From Candidatus Tectimicrobiota bacterium (GTDB lineage: Bacteria; UBA8248; JACPRG01), in assembly GCA_016190025.1 (NCBI GenBank), contig JACPRG010000032.1, positions 1 through 27,990 on the forward strand: a stretch of DNA of 27,990 nucleotides, in the 5' to 3' direction. Both the position numbers and the translations under genes were made by a program. Positions within the stretch are counted from its first letter, which is position 1. Each line of letters opens with the position of its first letter. Below the pieces are notes generated by a model. That model did no database searches. It saw only the letters and a list, made by a program, of their open reading frames with translations, and was not told the DNA's origin. Shown here one piece after another: positions 18,054 to 26,647 of the stretch.

Positions 18054-19499
18054 TCACGGGCGGCGGGCCTTGCCTTCGCGGGCCGGCTGAAAGCCGCTTT
18101 CTTCCGCTTCCCCCCGGGAGGCGAAAAAGACCCAATCCATCGCCTCCTTGCCCCGCGCCGTCCGGTCGGCCGGATAGTAGCGCCGGGATTTGGGGTTCCC
18201 CGCGTAGGCCGGGCGCACGTCCCTTTCGCAGTAAACGCACTTCAGGCGCGGGGGGCGGGTCTCCACCACCCGGAACTCGGGCGTGACGTACCGGGCCTCC
18301 TGCCGCGAGACGCACCGCTCGTTCGGGCAGCGGACCCCGATGCGGCTTTTGCAGGTCCGGCCCGTTTCCGCCGGCGGGGGCGTTTCTGCTCGGCGCGCCC
18401 GCGGCCCCGGAAAGGCGCCCAGGATGAGGGCGATGAGGGCCATCCGCACCGGAACCCCCCTCGCCGCCTGTTCGAAGTACCGGCTCCGGGGGTCTTCGTC
18501 CATCTCGTAGGCCAGCTCGTCCACGCGGGGGAGGGGGTGCATCACCACGGCCTTCCGGAATTCCTGCCTCCGCAAAAAGGCCCGGTCCACCACCGGATAC
18601 GCCGGGCCCGCCCCTTTCCCCTTGACGTCCGGCCCGCCGGCGCTCCCCCGGGCGGGGGTCTCTTCCTCCGGGGCCGGGCTCTCGAACCGCTCCTTCTGCG
18701 CGCGGGTGACGTAGAGCGCGTCGATGTGCGTGACGATCTCGGGGAGGCTCTCCTCGACTTGCGTGAAGAGCGAGAGCTGGTGCGGGCGGTGCGGGGTCAG
18801 GACGACCACGTCGGCGCCGGCCAGGGTCGTGTGGATTTCGCTGGGCTTGGAGATCCGGCTCAGGTGCGCCACCTCCGGCTTGCAGCCGTACGCGCGCCGG
18901 AGCTTGTCGATGACGTAGTCCGGCAGGCCGAGGCCCTCTGCGGGCATGGACAGGATGTTCGATCCGAACCGTGCGAGGGCGTACGCCAGGGAATGGATGG
19001 TGCGGCCGTTTTTCAGGTCCCCGCAGAGCGCCACGTTGAGTCCGCCCAGCCGGCCCTTTTCCTTCCGGAGGGTGTAGAGGTCGAGGAGCGTCTGGGTGGG
19101 GTGTTCGTGGGCGCCGTCCCCCGCGTTGAGCACGGGGACGTCGCTGCGCTCGGCCATGAGGCGCGCCGAGCCCTCCCACGGGTGCCGCAGGACGATCAGG
19201 TCGGTGAACCGGCTCACCACGCGGGCCGTGTCGGCCAGGCTCTCGCCCTTGGCGATGGAGGAGGCCTCCACGTCGGTCGCGCTGACGACCCGGCCTCCCA
19301 GGCGGAGCATGGCCGCCTCGAAGGAGAGCCGGGTCCGGGTGCTCGGCTCGAAAAACAGGCTCGCCAGCAGGGCCCCCGGCAGGCGGTGGGCCTGCCCCCG
19401 GAGGTCCGCTTCCATCTCGGCGGCCGCGTCGAGGACCGCCTCGATCTCCTCATTGGAGAAATCGCCGATGGTGATGAGGCTCCGCCCGCGCAGACTCAC
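18054..19499 (-). CDS. pyrB: Aspartate carbamoyltransferase with fused PyrI-type zinc domain
   Basis: 481 residues against about 310 for a usual catalytic chain. Residues 1-362 are PyrB: carbamoyl-phosphate loop S53-T-R-T-R57, K84, H134 in HEHPTQTLLDL, R167, and the aspartate-binding TRAQKER (266-271). Right after this, in the position of the mobile 240s loop, is an extra stretch rich in P/E/G (about 273-302, some 17 residues longer than E. coli). Residues 383-430 resemble the zinc domain of the regulatory chain PyrI: C391-P-N-E-R-C396 and LKCVYCE with C421/C424, at matching spacing. The PyrI allosteric nucleotide-binding domain is absent, and a further ~50-residue tail follows. The enzyme catalyses the first committed step of pyrimidine synthesis. 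It starts at a GTG 68 bases after the S4 gene. Confidence 0.93.
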   Translation of the reverse strand: MSLRGRSLITIGDFSNEEIEAVLDAAAEMEADLRGQAHRLPGALLASLFFEPSTRTRLSFEAAMLRLGGRVVSATDVEASSIAKGESLADTARVVSRFTDLIVLRHPWEGSARLMAERSDVPVLNAGDGAHEHPTQTLLDLYTLRKEKGRLGGLNVALCGDLKNGRTIHSLAYALARFGSNILSMPAEGLGLPDYVIDKLRRAYGCKPEVAHLSRISKPSEIHTTLAGADVVVLTPHRPHQLSLFTQVEESLPEIVTHIDALYVTRAQKERFESPAPEEETPARGSAGGPDVKGKGAGPAYPVVDRAFLRRQEFRKAVVMHPLPRVDELAYEMDEDPRSRYFEQAARGVPVRMALIALILGAFPGPRARRAETPPPAETGRTCKSRIGVRCPNERCVSRQEARYVTPEFRVVETRPPRLKCVYCERDVRPAYAGNPKSRRYYPADRTARGKEAMDWVFFASRGEAEESGFQPAREGKARRP

Positions 19500-19567
19500 G
19501 GCCCTTTCCGCTCCCTCCCGTCGCCCGTGGCGGGACCGCCCCCCCCTGCGCCGCCGGCCGCCGGGAT

Positions 19568-19909
19568 TCAGAGAGGAGGATCTTCGCCGGGCTTCAGGTC
19601 TTCCGCGTCGGGGAGGTCTCCGGCCGGTTTTCGCTCATCCGCGAGCGCCTCGAAGCACGCCTCCCCCCAGTTCCTCCTCTTCTTCGGGATGTCTCGGACG
19701 AGGAGGAGGAGGCGCCGGTTCCACGAGCCGATCTGGATCCGGTCTCCCACGCGGATCAGCCTTCCGGATTTGGCGGGATGGCCGTTGACGGAGACCGCCC
19801 CCGCCTCGCAAAAGCTCTGGGCCAGAGAGCGCCGCTTGAGGATTCCGGCGTTTTTGAGAAAGGCGTCCAGGCGGATGGCCGAGCCCGCGGCCTCCTCCTT
19901 GGAGGACAT
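19568..19909 (-). CDS. S4-domain RNA-binding protein (Hsp15-like)
   Basis: 113 residues. Residues about 12-58 form an S4 domain (IRLDAFLKNAGILKRRSLAQ, then GAVSVNGHPAKSGRLIRVGDRIQI), followed by a beta strand and a charged, acidic tail. Hsp15-like proteins bind ribosomal RNA and help recycle stalled 50S subunits; the tail here is shorter and more acidic than in E. coli Hsp15, so the assignment beyond S4 is tentative. The ATG at 19909 overlaps the stop of the preceding gene (TGATG). A GTG three bases upstream, with GAGG seven bases before it, is an alternative. Strong coupling to the SurA-like gene. Confidence 0.85.
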   Translation of the reverse strand: MSSKEEAAGSAIRLDAFLKNAGILKRRSLAQSFCEAGAVSVNGHPAKSGRLIRVGDRIQIGSWNRRLLLLVRDIPKKRRNWGEACFEALADERKPAGDLPDAEDLKPGEDPPL

Positions 19910-20904
19910 CACATCGTGACCTCGATGTAGGCTTTTTTCTTCAGGTCTTCCATCCAGCGGCGGAAGCGGACCCGGACCTTCTCCTGGAAGGTCTTGTTGC
20001 GGATGGCCTCTTCCAGTTCGCGAAACGGCTTGGGCTCTTGGGGGAGCCGCTGGACCAGCTTGATGATGTGGAATCCCGCCCGCGTGCGCGCCGGGCCGGC
20101 CACCTCTCCTTCCTTCATGGCGAACAGCGCCCGCTCGAACTCCGGCAGCACCTCCCCCCGCCGGATGACGCCGAGATCGCCGCCCTTGGCGGCGGAGGGG
20201 TCCTGGGAGTAGCGCCGGGCCATCTCGGCGAAGTCCGCGCCGGCGCGGATCTGGGCCAGCACGGCCTCCGCCTGGGCCCGCTTGGCCTTCTCGGTTTCCG
20301 GATCGGCGTTGACGGGCGTCAGGAAGAGGATGTGGCTGGTGCGGAGCCGCTCGGGAGGCATGAATTCCTTCAAGTGGGTGTCGTAGTAGCGGCGGATTTC
20401 CTCGGTGGTGACGCTGACCCTGGAGCGGACCTCGATGTTGACGGCCTTGCGGATCAGGATCTCCTCCCCGATGCGGTCCCGGTATTCCTCCAGGGACATC
20501 CCCTCCCGCTTCAGGAGCCTCTTGAGATCCTGGTCGTTGAGGTGGTTGCGCTGCTTCACCTCATCCAGCGCCTGCTCCACCTCGTTGTCCGCGTAGCTCA
20601 GGTTCATCTCCTTGGCCCGGTGCAGCTGGAGCCGGCGCGTGATGAGGAGGTCCAGGTATTTCCGCTGCACCTCCTCCATCTCCTTCCTCAGCCGCTGGCC
20701 TCTGAACCGCTCCTGCAGCCGGTCGAACTCGCCCTTGCCCGCCTCCTGGACCTCGCTGAGGGTGATGATGTCCTTGTTCACCACGGCGACGATGCGATCG
20801 ATCACCACCGCGGCGGCGGGCGATTTCCACAATCCCCCCACCGCCGGCAGGCACACCAGGATCCCCATCGCCACCAGGCGGAAAGCTGTCGTTCGGTGCG
20901 TCAT
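19909..20904 (-). CDS. SurA/PpiC-type periplasmic peptidyl-prolyl isomerase
   Basis: 331 residues: a signal segment (RLVAMGILVCLPAVGG), a SurA_N-like chaperone region (about 33-190, VIDRIVAVVNKDIITLSEV at its start), then one parvulin domain (about 190-295) with LRTSHILFL, RRYSQDPSAAKGGDLGVIRRG and AGFHIIKLVQR, and a short C-terminal helix. E. coli SurA has two parvulin domains; one is common outside gammaproteobacteria. It should assist folding of outer-membrane or secreted proteins. The gene begins 94 bases after the mfd stop, the only sizeable gap in this run. Confidence 0.92.
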   Translation of the reverse strand: MTHRTTAFRLVAMGILVCLPAVGGLWKSPAAAVVIDRIVAVVNKDIITLSEVQEAGKGEFDRLQERFRGQRLRKEMEEVQRKYLDLLITRRLQLHRAKEMNLSYADNEVEQALDEVKQRNHLNDQDLKRLLKREGMSLEEYRDRIGEEILIRKAVNIEVRSRVSVTTEEIRRYYDTHLKEFMPPERLRTSHILFLTPVNADPETEKAKRAQAEAVLAQIRAGADFAEMARRYSQDPSAAKGGDLGVIRRGEVLPEFERALFAMKEGEVAGPARTRAGFHIIKLVQRLPQEPKPFRELEEAIRNKTFQEKVRVRFRRWMEDLKKKAYIEVTM

Positions 20905-20998
20905 CTGGACTGTCCCATCACAAGAAAAGGGGTGATGTCACATCCGCGGAAGGCAAAAGCGGTCGTGCAAAGATGGGGGATCTCCTGCCCGACGCGAA

Positions 20999-23900
20999 TC
21001 AACCGGCGCCCTGACCCCCGCCGGCATCCTCTGGCATCCTAGCGCAAGCCTCCAAGGCGATCAACACCCTTCCCAGGGAGTCCAGCCGCTCCGGCAGCCC
21101 CTTCGGCACGGGGACGCGGAACGTCCGCTGGTCCACGAACTTCAGGCCGGGGATCGCCAGGAATTCCGGCGTCAGGTGGTACGGCCGGTCCTCCGCGTGG
21201 AAGGTGGCGAAGCCGTCCGAGACGACCAGCTTTTCCACCCCGGCGCGCGAGGCCAGGATGCGGAGCCTGGCCGCCTCGAAGAGGGACGCGGCGGCGGGCG
21301 GCAGGGGGCCGAACCGGTCGGCCAGGGCGCGGCGCAGCTCTTCCAGTTCCCCGGTGGTCTGGGTGTCGGCGATCTCCCGGTAGAGCTCCAGCCGCTGGTT
21401 CTGTCCGGGCACGTAGTCCTCCGGAAGGGAGGCCCGCAGGCCCAGCGACAGCTCGGGCTCCTTGCGGTGGACGGCCCGCTCCCCCCGGAGCTCCTCCGCC
21501 GCCTCTTCCAGGAGCCGGCAGTACAGATCGAACCCCACGGCCGCGATGTGCCCCGACTGCTCGGCGCCCAGGATGTTCCCCGCGCCCCGGATCTCGAGAT
21601 CCTGGGCCGCCAGACGGAATCCCGCGCCCAGCTCGCTCAGCTCCTCGAGCGCCTTCAGCCTGCGCCGGGCCGCCTGCGTCAGGACCCGGCCGGCCTGCAC
21701 CAGGAAGTAGGCGTACGCCTGCCGGTCGGACCGCCCGACCCGTCCCCGGAGCTGGTAGAGCTCGGCCAAGCCGTACATCTCCGCGCGGTTCACCAGGATG
21801 GTGTTGGCGTTGGGGATGTCGAGGCCGTTTTCGATGATGGTGGTGCAGAGCAGGACGTTGTACTTCCGCTCCAGGAAGCCGACCATGGCCTCGTGGAGCC
21901 GCTTTTCCCCGATCTGGCCGTGGGCGATGGTCAGCCGCAGCCCCGGCAGAAGGCGGAGGAGATAGCGGGCGGTGGCCTCGATGGTCTCCACGCGGGGGTG
22001 GACGAAGAACGCCTGCCCCCCGCGCTCCAGCTCCCGGTTCAAGGCCTCCCGGATCACGCGGTCTTCGAACTGGCACACGTAGGTCCGCACGGCCAGCCGG
22101 TCGGGCGGGGGGGTGTTGATCACGCTCAGGTCCCTAAGCCCCAACAGGCCCATGTGAAGGGTCCGGGGGATGGGGGTCGCCGTCAGCGTCAGGACGTCCA
22201 CCGAGGCACGCAGGCCCTTGAGCTTTTCCTTGTGCGTCACGCCGAAGCGCTGCTCCTCGTCCACCACCACCAGGCCCAGGTCCCGGAACTTGACGTCGGA
22301 CTGGAGCACCCGGTGGGTCCCGATGAGGACGTCCACCCGCCCCGCGGCCAGCCGGTCCAGGATGTCCCGCAGCTCGGAGCGGCCGCGGAAGCGGGTCAGG
22401 CACTCGATGACGACCGCGTACTTGGAGAACCGCTCCCGAAAGGTGCGGTAGTGCTGCTCGGCCAGGATGGTCGTGGGCGCCAGCAGGCAGACCTGTTTTT
22501 TGTCCAGGACGGCCTTGAAGGCCGCGCGCAGGGCCACTTCCGTCTTCCCGAAGCCCACGTCCCCGCACACGAGCCGGTCCATGGGGCGGGGCTTCTCCAT
22601 GTCCTCGGTCACCTCCTGGATGGCCTGGAACTGGTCCGGCGTCTCCTCATAGGGGAAGGAGGCGGCGAACTCCCGGCTCCAATGGTCGTCCGGGGGGAAG
22701 GAGCGCCCCTGGGCGACCTGGCGCTTGGCCGCGAGCCTCATCAGCTCCCTGGCCATCTCCAGGACCGCCGCTTTTGTCTTGCGCTTCGTCCGGGTCCAGG
22801 CCGTGCCGCCCAGGCGGTCGATCTTCGGCGCTCCCTGCCCCGCCCCCATGTACTTCTGGACAAGGTTCAGGTTCTCCATGGGGACGAACAGCTTGTCTCC
22901 GCCCTGGTACTCCACCACCAGGAATTCCCGCTCCTCGCCCGCCAGGCCGATCCGGTCCACCCCTTGGTAGACGCCGATGCCGTAGTCCCTGTGGACCACG
23001 TAGTCGCCCGCCCCCAGGTTGCGGAAGGCCGCCTCGAACGCCTTCCGCCGGGGCGAGGGGGCGGCCCGCCGGCGGGCCGGGGCGTAGAAGATCTCCTCTT
23101 CGCGGATCACCACCCATCCGAGCTCTTCGCTCTGGAAGCCCTCGGAGAGGCGGCCGATGAGAATGACGATCTCCGGCCCGCGGCTTTCCCAGAGCAGCTC
23201 GCCGCCCCCTTCCGCGGTCCGGGCGCCCAGCTCGAACTCCTGGAGGATTTGCTTGAGCCGCAGGGCCTGGGTCCGGTGCACGGCGAGGACGGCCACCCGC
23301 ATCCCCCTGGCCAGCCAGGCCTTGACCTGTCGGACGAACGCCGGGATCTGGCCCTGGAAGGTGCCGGGGTAGGAGGTCGGGAGGTGGAGGAGGGAGAGGC
23401 CTTCTTCCTCCCCCTCCATCCCGAGGGCCAGAGAGGAGAGCTCCACGAGGGGGACGCCGGGGGCGGCGCGCGCCCTCAGGGCCCTGAGGACCTCTCCGGC
23501 CGCAAGGGCGAAGTCCTCCAAGGCGAAGGGCAGCGCCCCCCCTCCCGGCGCGGCGGCCTCCTGAAGCCTGTCCCACCGGGCCGCGTCGGCCTCAACCAGG
23601 GCGTCGGGCTCGGACAACGCCACGAGCCCGCCCGGCGGCAGCGCTTCCACACCGGCGATCAGGCCGTCCCGAAGCAGAGGCGCGAAGGTCTCAAGGCCCG
23701 GGAAATGGCCGTCCTCCAGGAGGCGGTCGGCCAGGAGTTCGAGGCGGTCCCGTTCCCCGACCTCCCGCGTCCGCGCCCACCGCCGCAGCCTCTCCGCCGC
23801 CCGGGCCCGGGAGTCCTCCGTGAACAGGACCTCCCGGGCGGGGACAATCTCCACCCGGTCCAGCCGTTCGACCGACCGCTGGTCGGCCACCTGAAACCGG

Positions 23901-24517
23901 CGCAGGGAGAAGACGCCTTCCTCGTCGAGCTCGATGCGGACGGGAGACTCTGACTGGGGCGGGAAGACGTCCACCAGGGCTCCTCTCACCGCGTATTCCC
24001 CTTCGTCTTCCACCACGGCGGCCCGCTGATAGCCGGCGCGCAGGAGGTCCTCCACCAGCTCGTCCCGGTCCAGCCGATGGCCGGGGGACAGGGTGCGCGC
24101 CGCCGAGAGCGACTCGGCGGGCGGGACCATTTTCTGGGCGAGGGCGGCGGCCGAGGTCACCGTCACGGAAGCCCCCCCCCCGCTCCAGGCCGCCAAGGCG
24201 CACAGGCGCTGGCCGACGGTCTTGGGAGTCGGCGAGAGGGGCTCCAGGGGGGCCAGCTCCCAGGAGGGGAAGAGAAGGACCCGGGGGCCCTCCGGGTCCT
24301 CGAAGAAGCGCAGGTCCTCGTAGAGACGGCGGGCCGCCGCCTCGGTCGGGGCGACGGCGATGAGGGGGCGCCCCGCCCCCGCGCGCCGAAGGTCCCGCGC
24401 CAGGGCCGTCAGGTAATAGGCCCGGGCGCCGTCCGTCATCCCGCTGATCCGCACGCGGGAGACGTTCGGATCAAACCGCGTCCAGCGGGAGAGCGCGGCC
24501 GGCGGCGAAAGGCTCAT
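20999..24517 (-). CDS. mfd: Transcription-repair coupling factor Mfd
   Basis: 1172 residues with the full Mfd order: UvrB-like N-terminal module (about 20-340, LLFPSWELAPLEPLSPTP and RGALVDVFPPQSESPVRIEL), the RNA polymerase-interacting CarD-like domain (about 498-575, GDYVVHRDYGIGVYQG), the translocase with Walker A GDVGFGKTE (652-660) and DEEQ box (753-756, VVDEEQRFGV), motif VI QLRGRVGRSDR, and the C-terminal TRCF domain. Mfd removes RNA polymerase stalled at lesions and recruits UvrA. The start is the ATG at 24517, overlapping the aroE stop as ATGA; the frame extending to 24901 lies inside aroE and is non-coding. Mfd and the SurA-like gene are neighbours, as in many delta-type proteobacteria. 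Confidence 0.97.
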   Translation of the reverse strand: MSLSPPAALSRWTRFDPNVSRVRISGMTDGARAYYLTALARDLRRAGAGRPLIAVAPTEAAARRLYEDLRFFEDPEGPRVLLFPSWELAPLEPLSPTPKTVGQRLCALAAWSGGGASVTVTSAAALAQKMVPPAESLSAARTLSPGHRLDRDELVEDLLRAGYQRAAVVEDEGEYAVRGALVDVFPPQSESPVRIELDEEGVFSLRRFQVADQRSVERLDRVEIVPAREVLFTEDSRARAAERLRRWARTREVGERDRLELLADRLLEDGHFPGLETFAPLLRDGLIAGVEALPPGGLVALSEPDALVEADAARWDRLQEAAAPGGGALPFALEDFALAAGEVLRALRARAAPGVPLVELSSLALGMEGEEEGLSLLHLPTSYPGTFQGQIPAFVRQVKAWLARGMRVAVLAVHRTQALRLKQILQEFELGARTAEGGGELLWESRGPEIVILIGRLSEGFQSEELGWVVIREEEIFYAPARRRAAPSPRRKAFEAAFRNLGAGDYVVHRDYGIGVYQGVDRIGLAGEEREFLVVEYQGGDKLFVPMENLNLVQKYMGAGQGAPKIDRLGGTAWTRTKRKTKAAVLEMARELMRLAAKRQVAQGRSFPPDDHWSREFAASFPYEETPDQFQAIQEVTEDMEKPRPMDRLVCGDVGFGKTEVALRAAFKAVLDKKQVCLLAPTTILAEQHYRTFRERFSKYAVVIECLTRFRGRSELRDILDRLAAGRVDVLIGTHRVLQSDVKFRDLGLVVVDEEQRFGVTHKEKLKGLRASVDVLTLTATPIPRTLHMGLLGLRDLSVINTPPPDRLAVRTYVCQFEDRVIREALNRELERGGQAFFVHPRVETIEATARYLLRLLPGLRLTIAHGQIGEKRLHEAMVGFLERKYNVLLCTTIIENGLDIPNANTILVNRAEMYGLAELYQLRGRVGRSDRQAYAYFLVQAGRVLTQAARRRLKALEELSELGAGFRLAAQDLEIRGAGNILGAEQSGHIAAVGFDLYCRLLEEAAEELRGERAVHRKEPELSLGLRASLPEDYVPGQNQRLELYREIADTQTTGELEELRRALADRFGPLPPAAASLFEAARLRILASRAGVEKLVVSDGFATFHAEDRPYHLTPEFLAIPGLKFVDQRTFRVPVPKGLPERLDSLGRVLIALEACARMPEDAGGGQGAG

Positions 24518-25395
24518 CGCCGCCCTCCTTCGGCGGCGAGGGCCGCCTCCATCGCCGCCCGGACCTTCTCCACCGGAAGCTCGCGCCCGGTCCAGAGCCG
24601 GAAGTTCTCCGCCCCCTGGAACACCAGCATCCCCAGGCCCCCCACCGCGCGGGCCCCCCGGGCCCGCGCGGCCCGAAGGAAGGGGGTCTCCAAGGGGCGG
24701 TAGACGATGTCCACGACCACCTGGCCGCGACGCAGGCACTCGGGCGCCAGGGGCAACCCGCCTTCTTCGCCCCCGTGCCCCATCAGGCCGAGGGGGGTGC
24801 ATTGGACCACGGCGTCCGCGCCTCCCGCGGCGGCCTCCGCCTCCCGCCCGCCCAAGGGGACGCCTTCCGCCCGGACGGAGCCGAACGCCTTTCGGACCCA
24901 CTCTGCCAGGGCCAGCGCCCGGGCGACGGTCCGGTTGGCGATGGTGAGCTCCGCCGCTCCCCGCGCGGCCAGCTCCAGCGCGATGCCCCGCGCGGCGCCT
25001 CCCGCCCCCAGCAGAAGAAACCGCCTTCCGCGCGGCTCCATGTCCCCTTCCTCCCGGAGAGAGCGGACAAAGCCGGCGCCGTCCGTGTTGTGGCCGATGA
25101 GCCGCCCTTTGTCCCGGAAGATCAGGTTGACCGCGCCGGTGCGGCGGGCCTCCTCCGTCAGGCCGTCCAGGTGGGCGATGACCGCTTCCTTGTGGGGGAT
25201 GGTGAGGGCCACGCCGTGGATGCCCAGCGCGCGGATGCCGAGGACGGCGTCGCCCAGGCGCTCGGGAGGAACCTCGAAGGCCAGGAACCGGTAAGGGAGA
25301 CCCAGCTCGGCCAAGGCCGTTTCGTACATCAAGGGGGACAGTGTGTGGCCCAAAGGGAAGCCGAGAACCCCTAAAGCCCGAACCAGGGACGTCAT
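24514..25395 (-). CDS. aroE: Shikimate dehydrogenase
   Basis: 293 residues. Substrate side: LGHTLSPLMYETA with S20, catalytic K69 in TIPHKEAV, and D105 in HNTDGAGFV. NADP side: LLLGAGGAARG (about 128-137) and the NRT turn (TIANRTVARAL) that favours NADPH. It reduces 3-dehydroshikimate to shikimate in aromatic amino acid synthesis. The ATG at 25395 lies ten bases after the stop of the RodZ-like gene, with no clear ribosome site, so translation may depend on the upstream gene. The stop overlaps the mfd start. Confidence 0.96.
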   Translation of the reverse strand: MTSLVRALGVLGFPLGHTLSPLMYETALAELGLPYRFLAFEVPPERLGDAVLGIRALGIHGVALTIPHKEAVIAHLDGLTEEARRTGAVNLIFRDKGRLIGHNTDGAGFVRSLREEGDMEPRGRRFLLLGAGGAARGIALELAARGAAELTIANRTVARALALAEWVRKAFGSVRAEGVPLGGREAEAAAGGADAVVQCTPLGLMGHGGEEGGLPLAPECLRRGQVVVDIVYRPLETPFLRAARARGARAVGGLGMLVFQGAENFRLWTGRELPVEKVRAAMEAALAAEGGRR

Positions 25396-25405
25396 GCGCG
25401 ACAGG

Positions 25406-26647
25406 CTACGGCAGGTTCTTTTTGCTGATGAGGAAGTCCCGGACGAGGTTGCTCTTGGTCTTCGGAAGCCGAATGGCGAGACCGTTCAGCTCCACGCGGG
25501 TGTTGGAGGCGTTTCCCACGGTCAGGACGAAGGTCTTCTCTCCCGCCCATTGTCGGCTCTCTCCCTCCAAGAGGAAGATCTCGTCCCGCTGCTTTCCGTC
25601 CACGAACACCCGCAGCCAGGTGTCTTCCTCGGCGGTGATTTTCAGCACCAGCGGCTTGCTGTCCGGACGGCCGGTCTTTTTGACGGAGACCTCCACGCCG
25701 GACTCGCCCGGGGCCTTGCTCCGGTCGGACTCCGCGCCGTTCATGGCGGTGGCCCGGACCGCCTGCGGACCCGTCGGGTTTGCAGGGGCGTCGTCGCTCC
25801 TCTTCGGCGGCGCCGCCTGGGGAGGTTCGGCCGGGGAGGGGGGACCCGAACCGATCCGCCCGTGGGAGGCGAGGGCCCTGGTCTCCTTGGTTTTCTCCGG
25901 CTCCAGCGCGGCCGGACGCGCCGGCTCCTCCTTCTTCTCCACGGGGGTCGGAGCCCTTTCCGCCCACCTCCAATTCCACTCGTCGGCGTAGAACAGGAAC
26001 ACCACGCCGGCCACGACAAAAAGCACCGCCAGCGCCGGAACCAGACTCCGGTAATTGCGCCTGGGCGCCTTCAGGTCGGCGCTCCATTCCGGGAAAACCT
26101 TCTCCGCCTCCTTCTTGATCCCCATCTCGTCAAAATGGGAGAGGGCTTCGGAGGGCCGGAGCTTCAGCTCCACAGCGATGTTCTTCACAAACCCCCGGAC
26201 CAGCGGGAGGGGCGGCGTCTCGTCGTAGCGGTCCTCTTCGAGGGCGGCGAGGATCCGGTCTTTGATCTTGGTGGTGGCCGCCAGTTGTTCGATGGTGATC
26301 CCTCTGGCCTCCCGGTGGCGGCGCAGGTACGCGCCGAACGTCTCCTTGGGCGCCTGCGGTTCGCCGGGGGCCTCGCCGGGGCCGCCGGCCGTTTGCCGGA
26401 AGGCGGAGACACCCTCTCCATTGGACGCTCCCGGGGGCGGAACCGGATGGGTCGGCGTCTCTTCCGGGTGAGGGGAGTCCTCTCTTTCCACTCCTTCCAC
26501 AGGCTGCCCGACGGCGCGCAACGTACTCCCGAAGTCAGGGGAGCCCTCTCTTTCCACTTCTTCCGCAGAGGAAGGACGCTCTTTCCTTCCCGGAAATTCC
26601 CCGGCCATGCCCTCTCGCGGATTTGTGCTCTCGTCCATGTCGCCCAT
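25406..26647 (-). CDS. RodZ-like membrane protein: Xre-type HTH, one TM helix, DUF4115
   Basis: 413 residues from the ATG at 26647 (AAGGG about eight bases upstream). Layout: a disordered, E/P/G-rich N-terminal 100 residues; a RodZ-type helix-turn-helix (about 103-165, FGAYLRRHREARGITIEQLA and LVRGFVKNIAVEL); a basic stretch; one membrane helix (201-220, SLVPALAVLFVVAGVVFLFY); a P/E/A-rich linker; and a DUF4115 beta domain (LKITAEEDTWLRVFVDGKQ) near the C terminus. RodZ links MreB to the envelope in rod-shaped cells. The long disordered N terminus before the HTH is unusual, since RodZ normally starts with it, and it carries a 31-bp duplicated segment. A longer frame to 26767 exists but its sequence looks intergenic. 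First gene of the long minus-strand run. Confidence 0.85.
   Translation of the reverse strand: MGDMDESTNPREGMAGEFPGRKERPSSAEEVEREGSPDFGSTLRAVGQPVEGVEREDSPHPEETPTHPVPPPGASNGEGVSAFRQTAGGPGEAPGEPQAPKETFGAYLRRHREARGITIEQLAATTKIKDRILAALEEDRYDETPPLPLVRGFVKNIAVELKLRPSEALSHFDEMGIKKEAEKVFPEWSADLKAPRRNYRSLVPALAVLFVVAGVVFLFYADEWNWRWAERAPTPVEKKEEPARPAALEPEKTKETRALASHGRIGSGPPSPAEPPQAAPPKRSDDAPANPTGPQAVRATAMNGAESDRSKAPGESGVEVSVKKTGRPDSKPLVLKITAEEDTWLRVFVDGKQRDEIFLLEGESRQWAGEKTFVLTVGNASNTRVELNGLAIRLPKTKSNLVRDFLISKKNLP
26472..26568 (-). repeat. 31-bp direct repeat in the RodZ-like N terminus
   Basis: Copies at 26472-26502 and 26538-26568, 28 of 31 bases identical, offset 66 bp (22 codons), in frame. They encode the related peptides VEGVEREDSP and AEEVEREGSP in the disordered N-terminal region. 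Confidence 0.7.

Noticed and set aside
21176..23953. 925-codon plus-strand ORF opposite mfd, and a similar 843-codon ORF at 12564-15095 opposite the kinase
   Set aside because: Same shadow effect. Both lie entirely over well-supported Mfd and histidine-kinase domains and show no ribosome site or family pattern.
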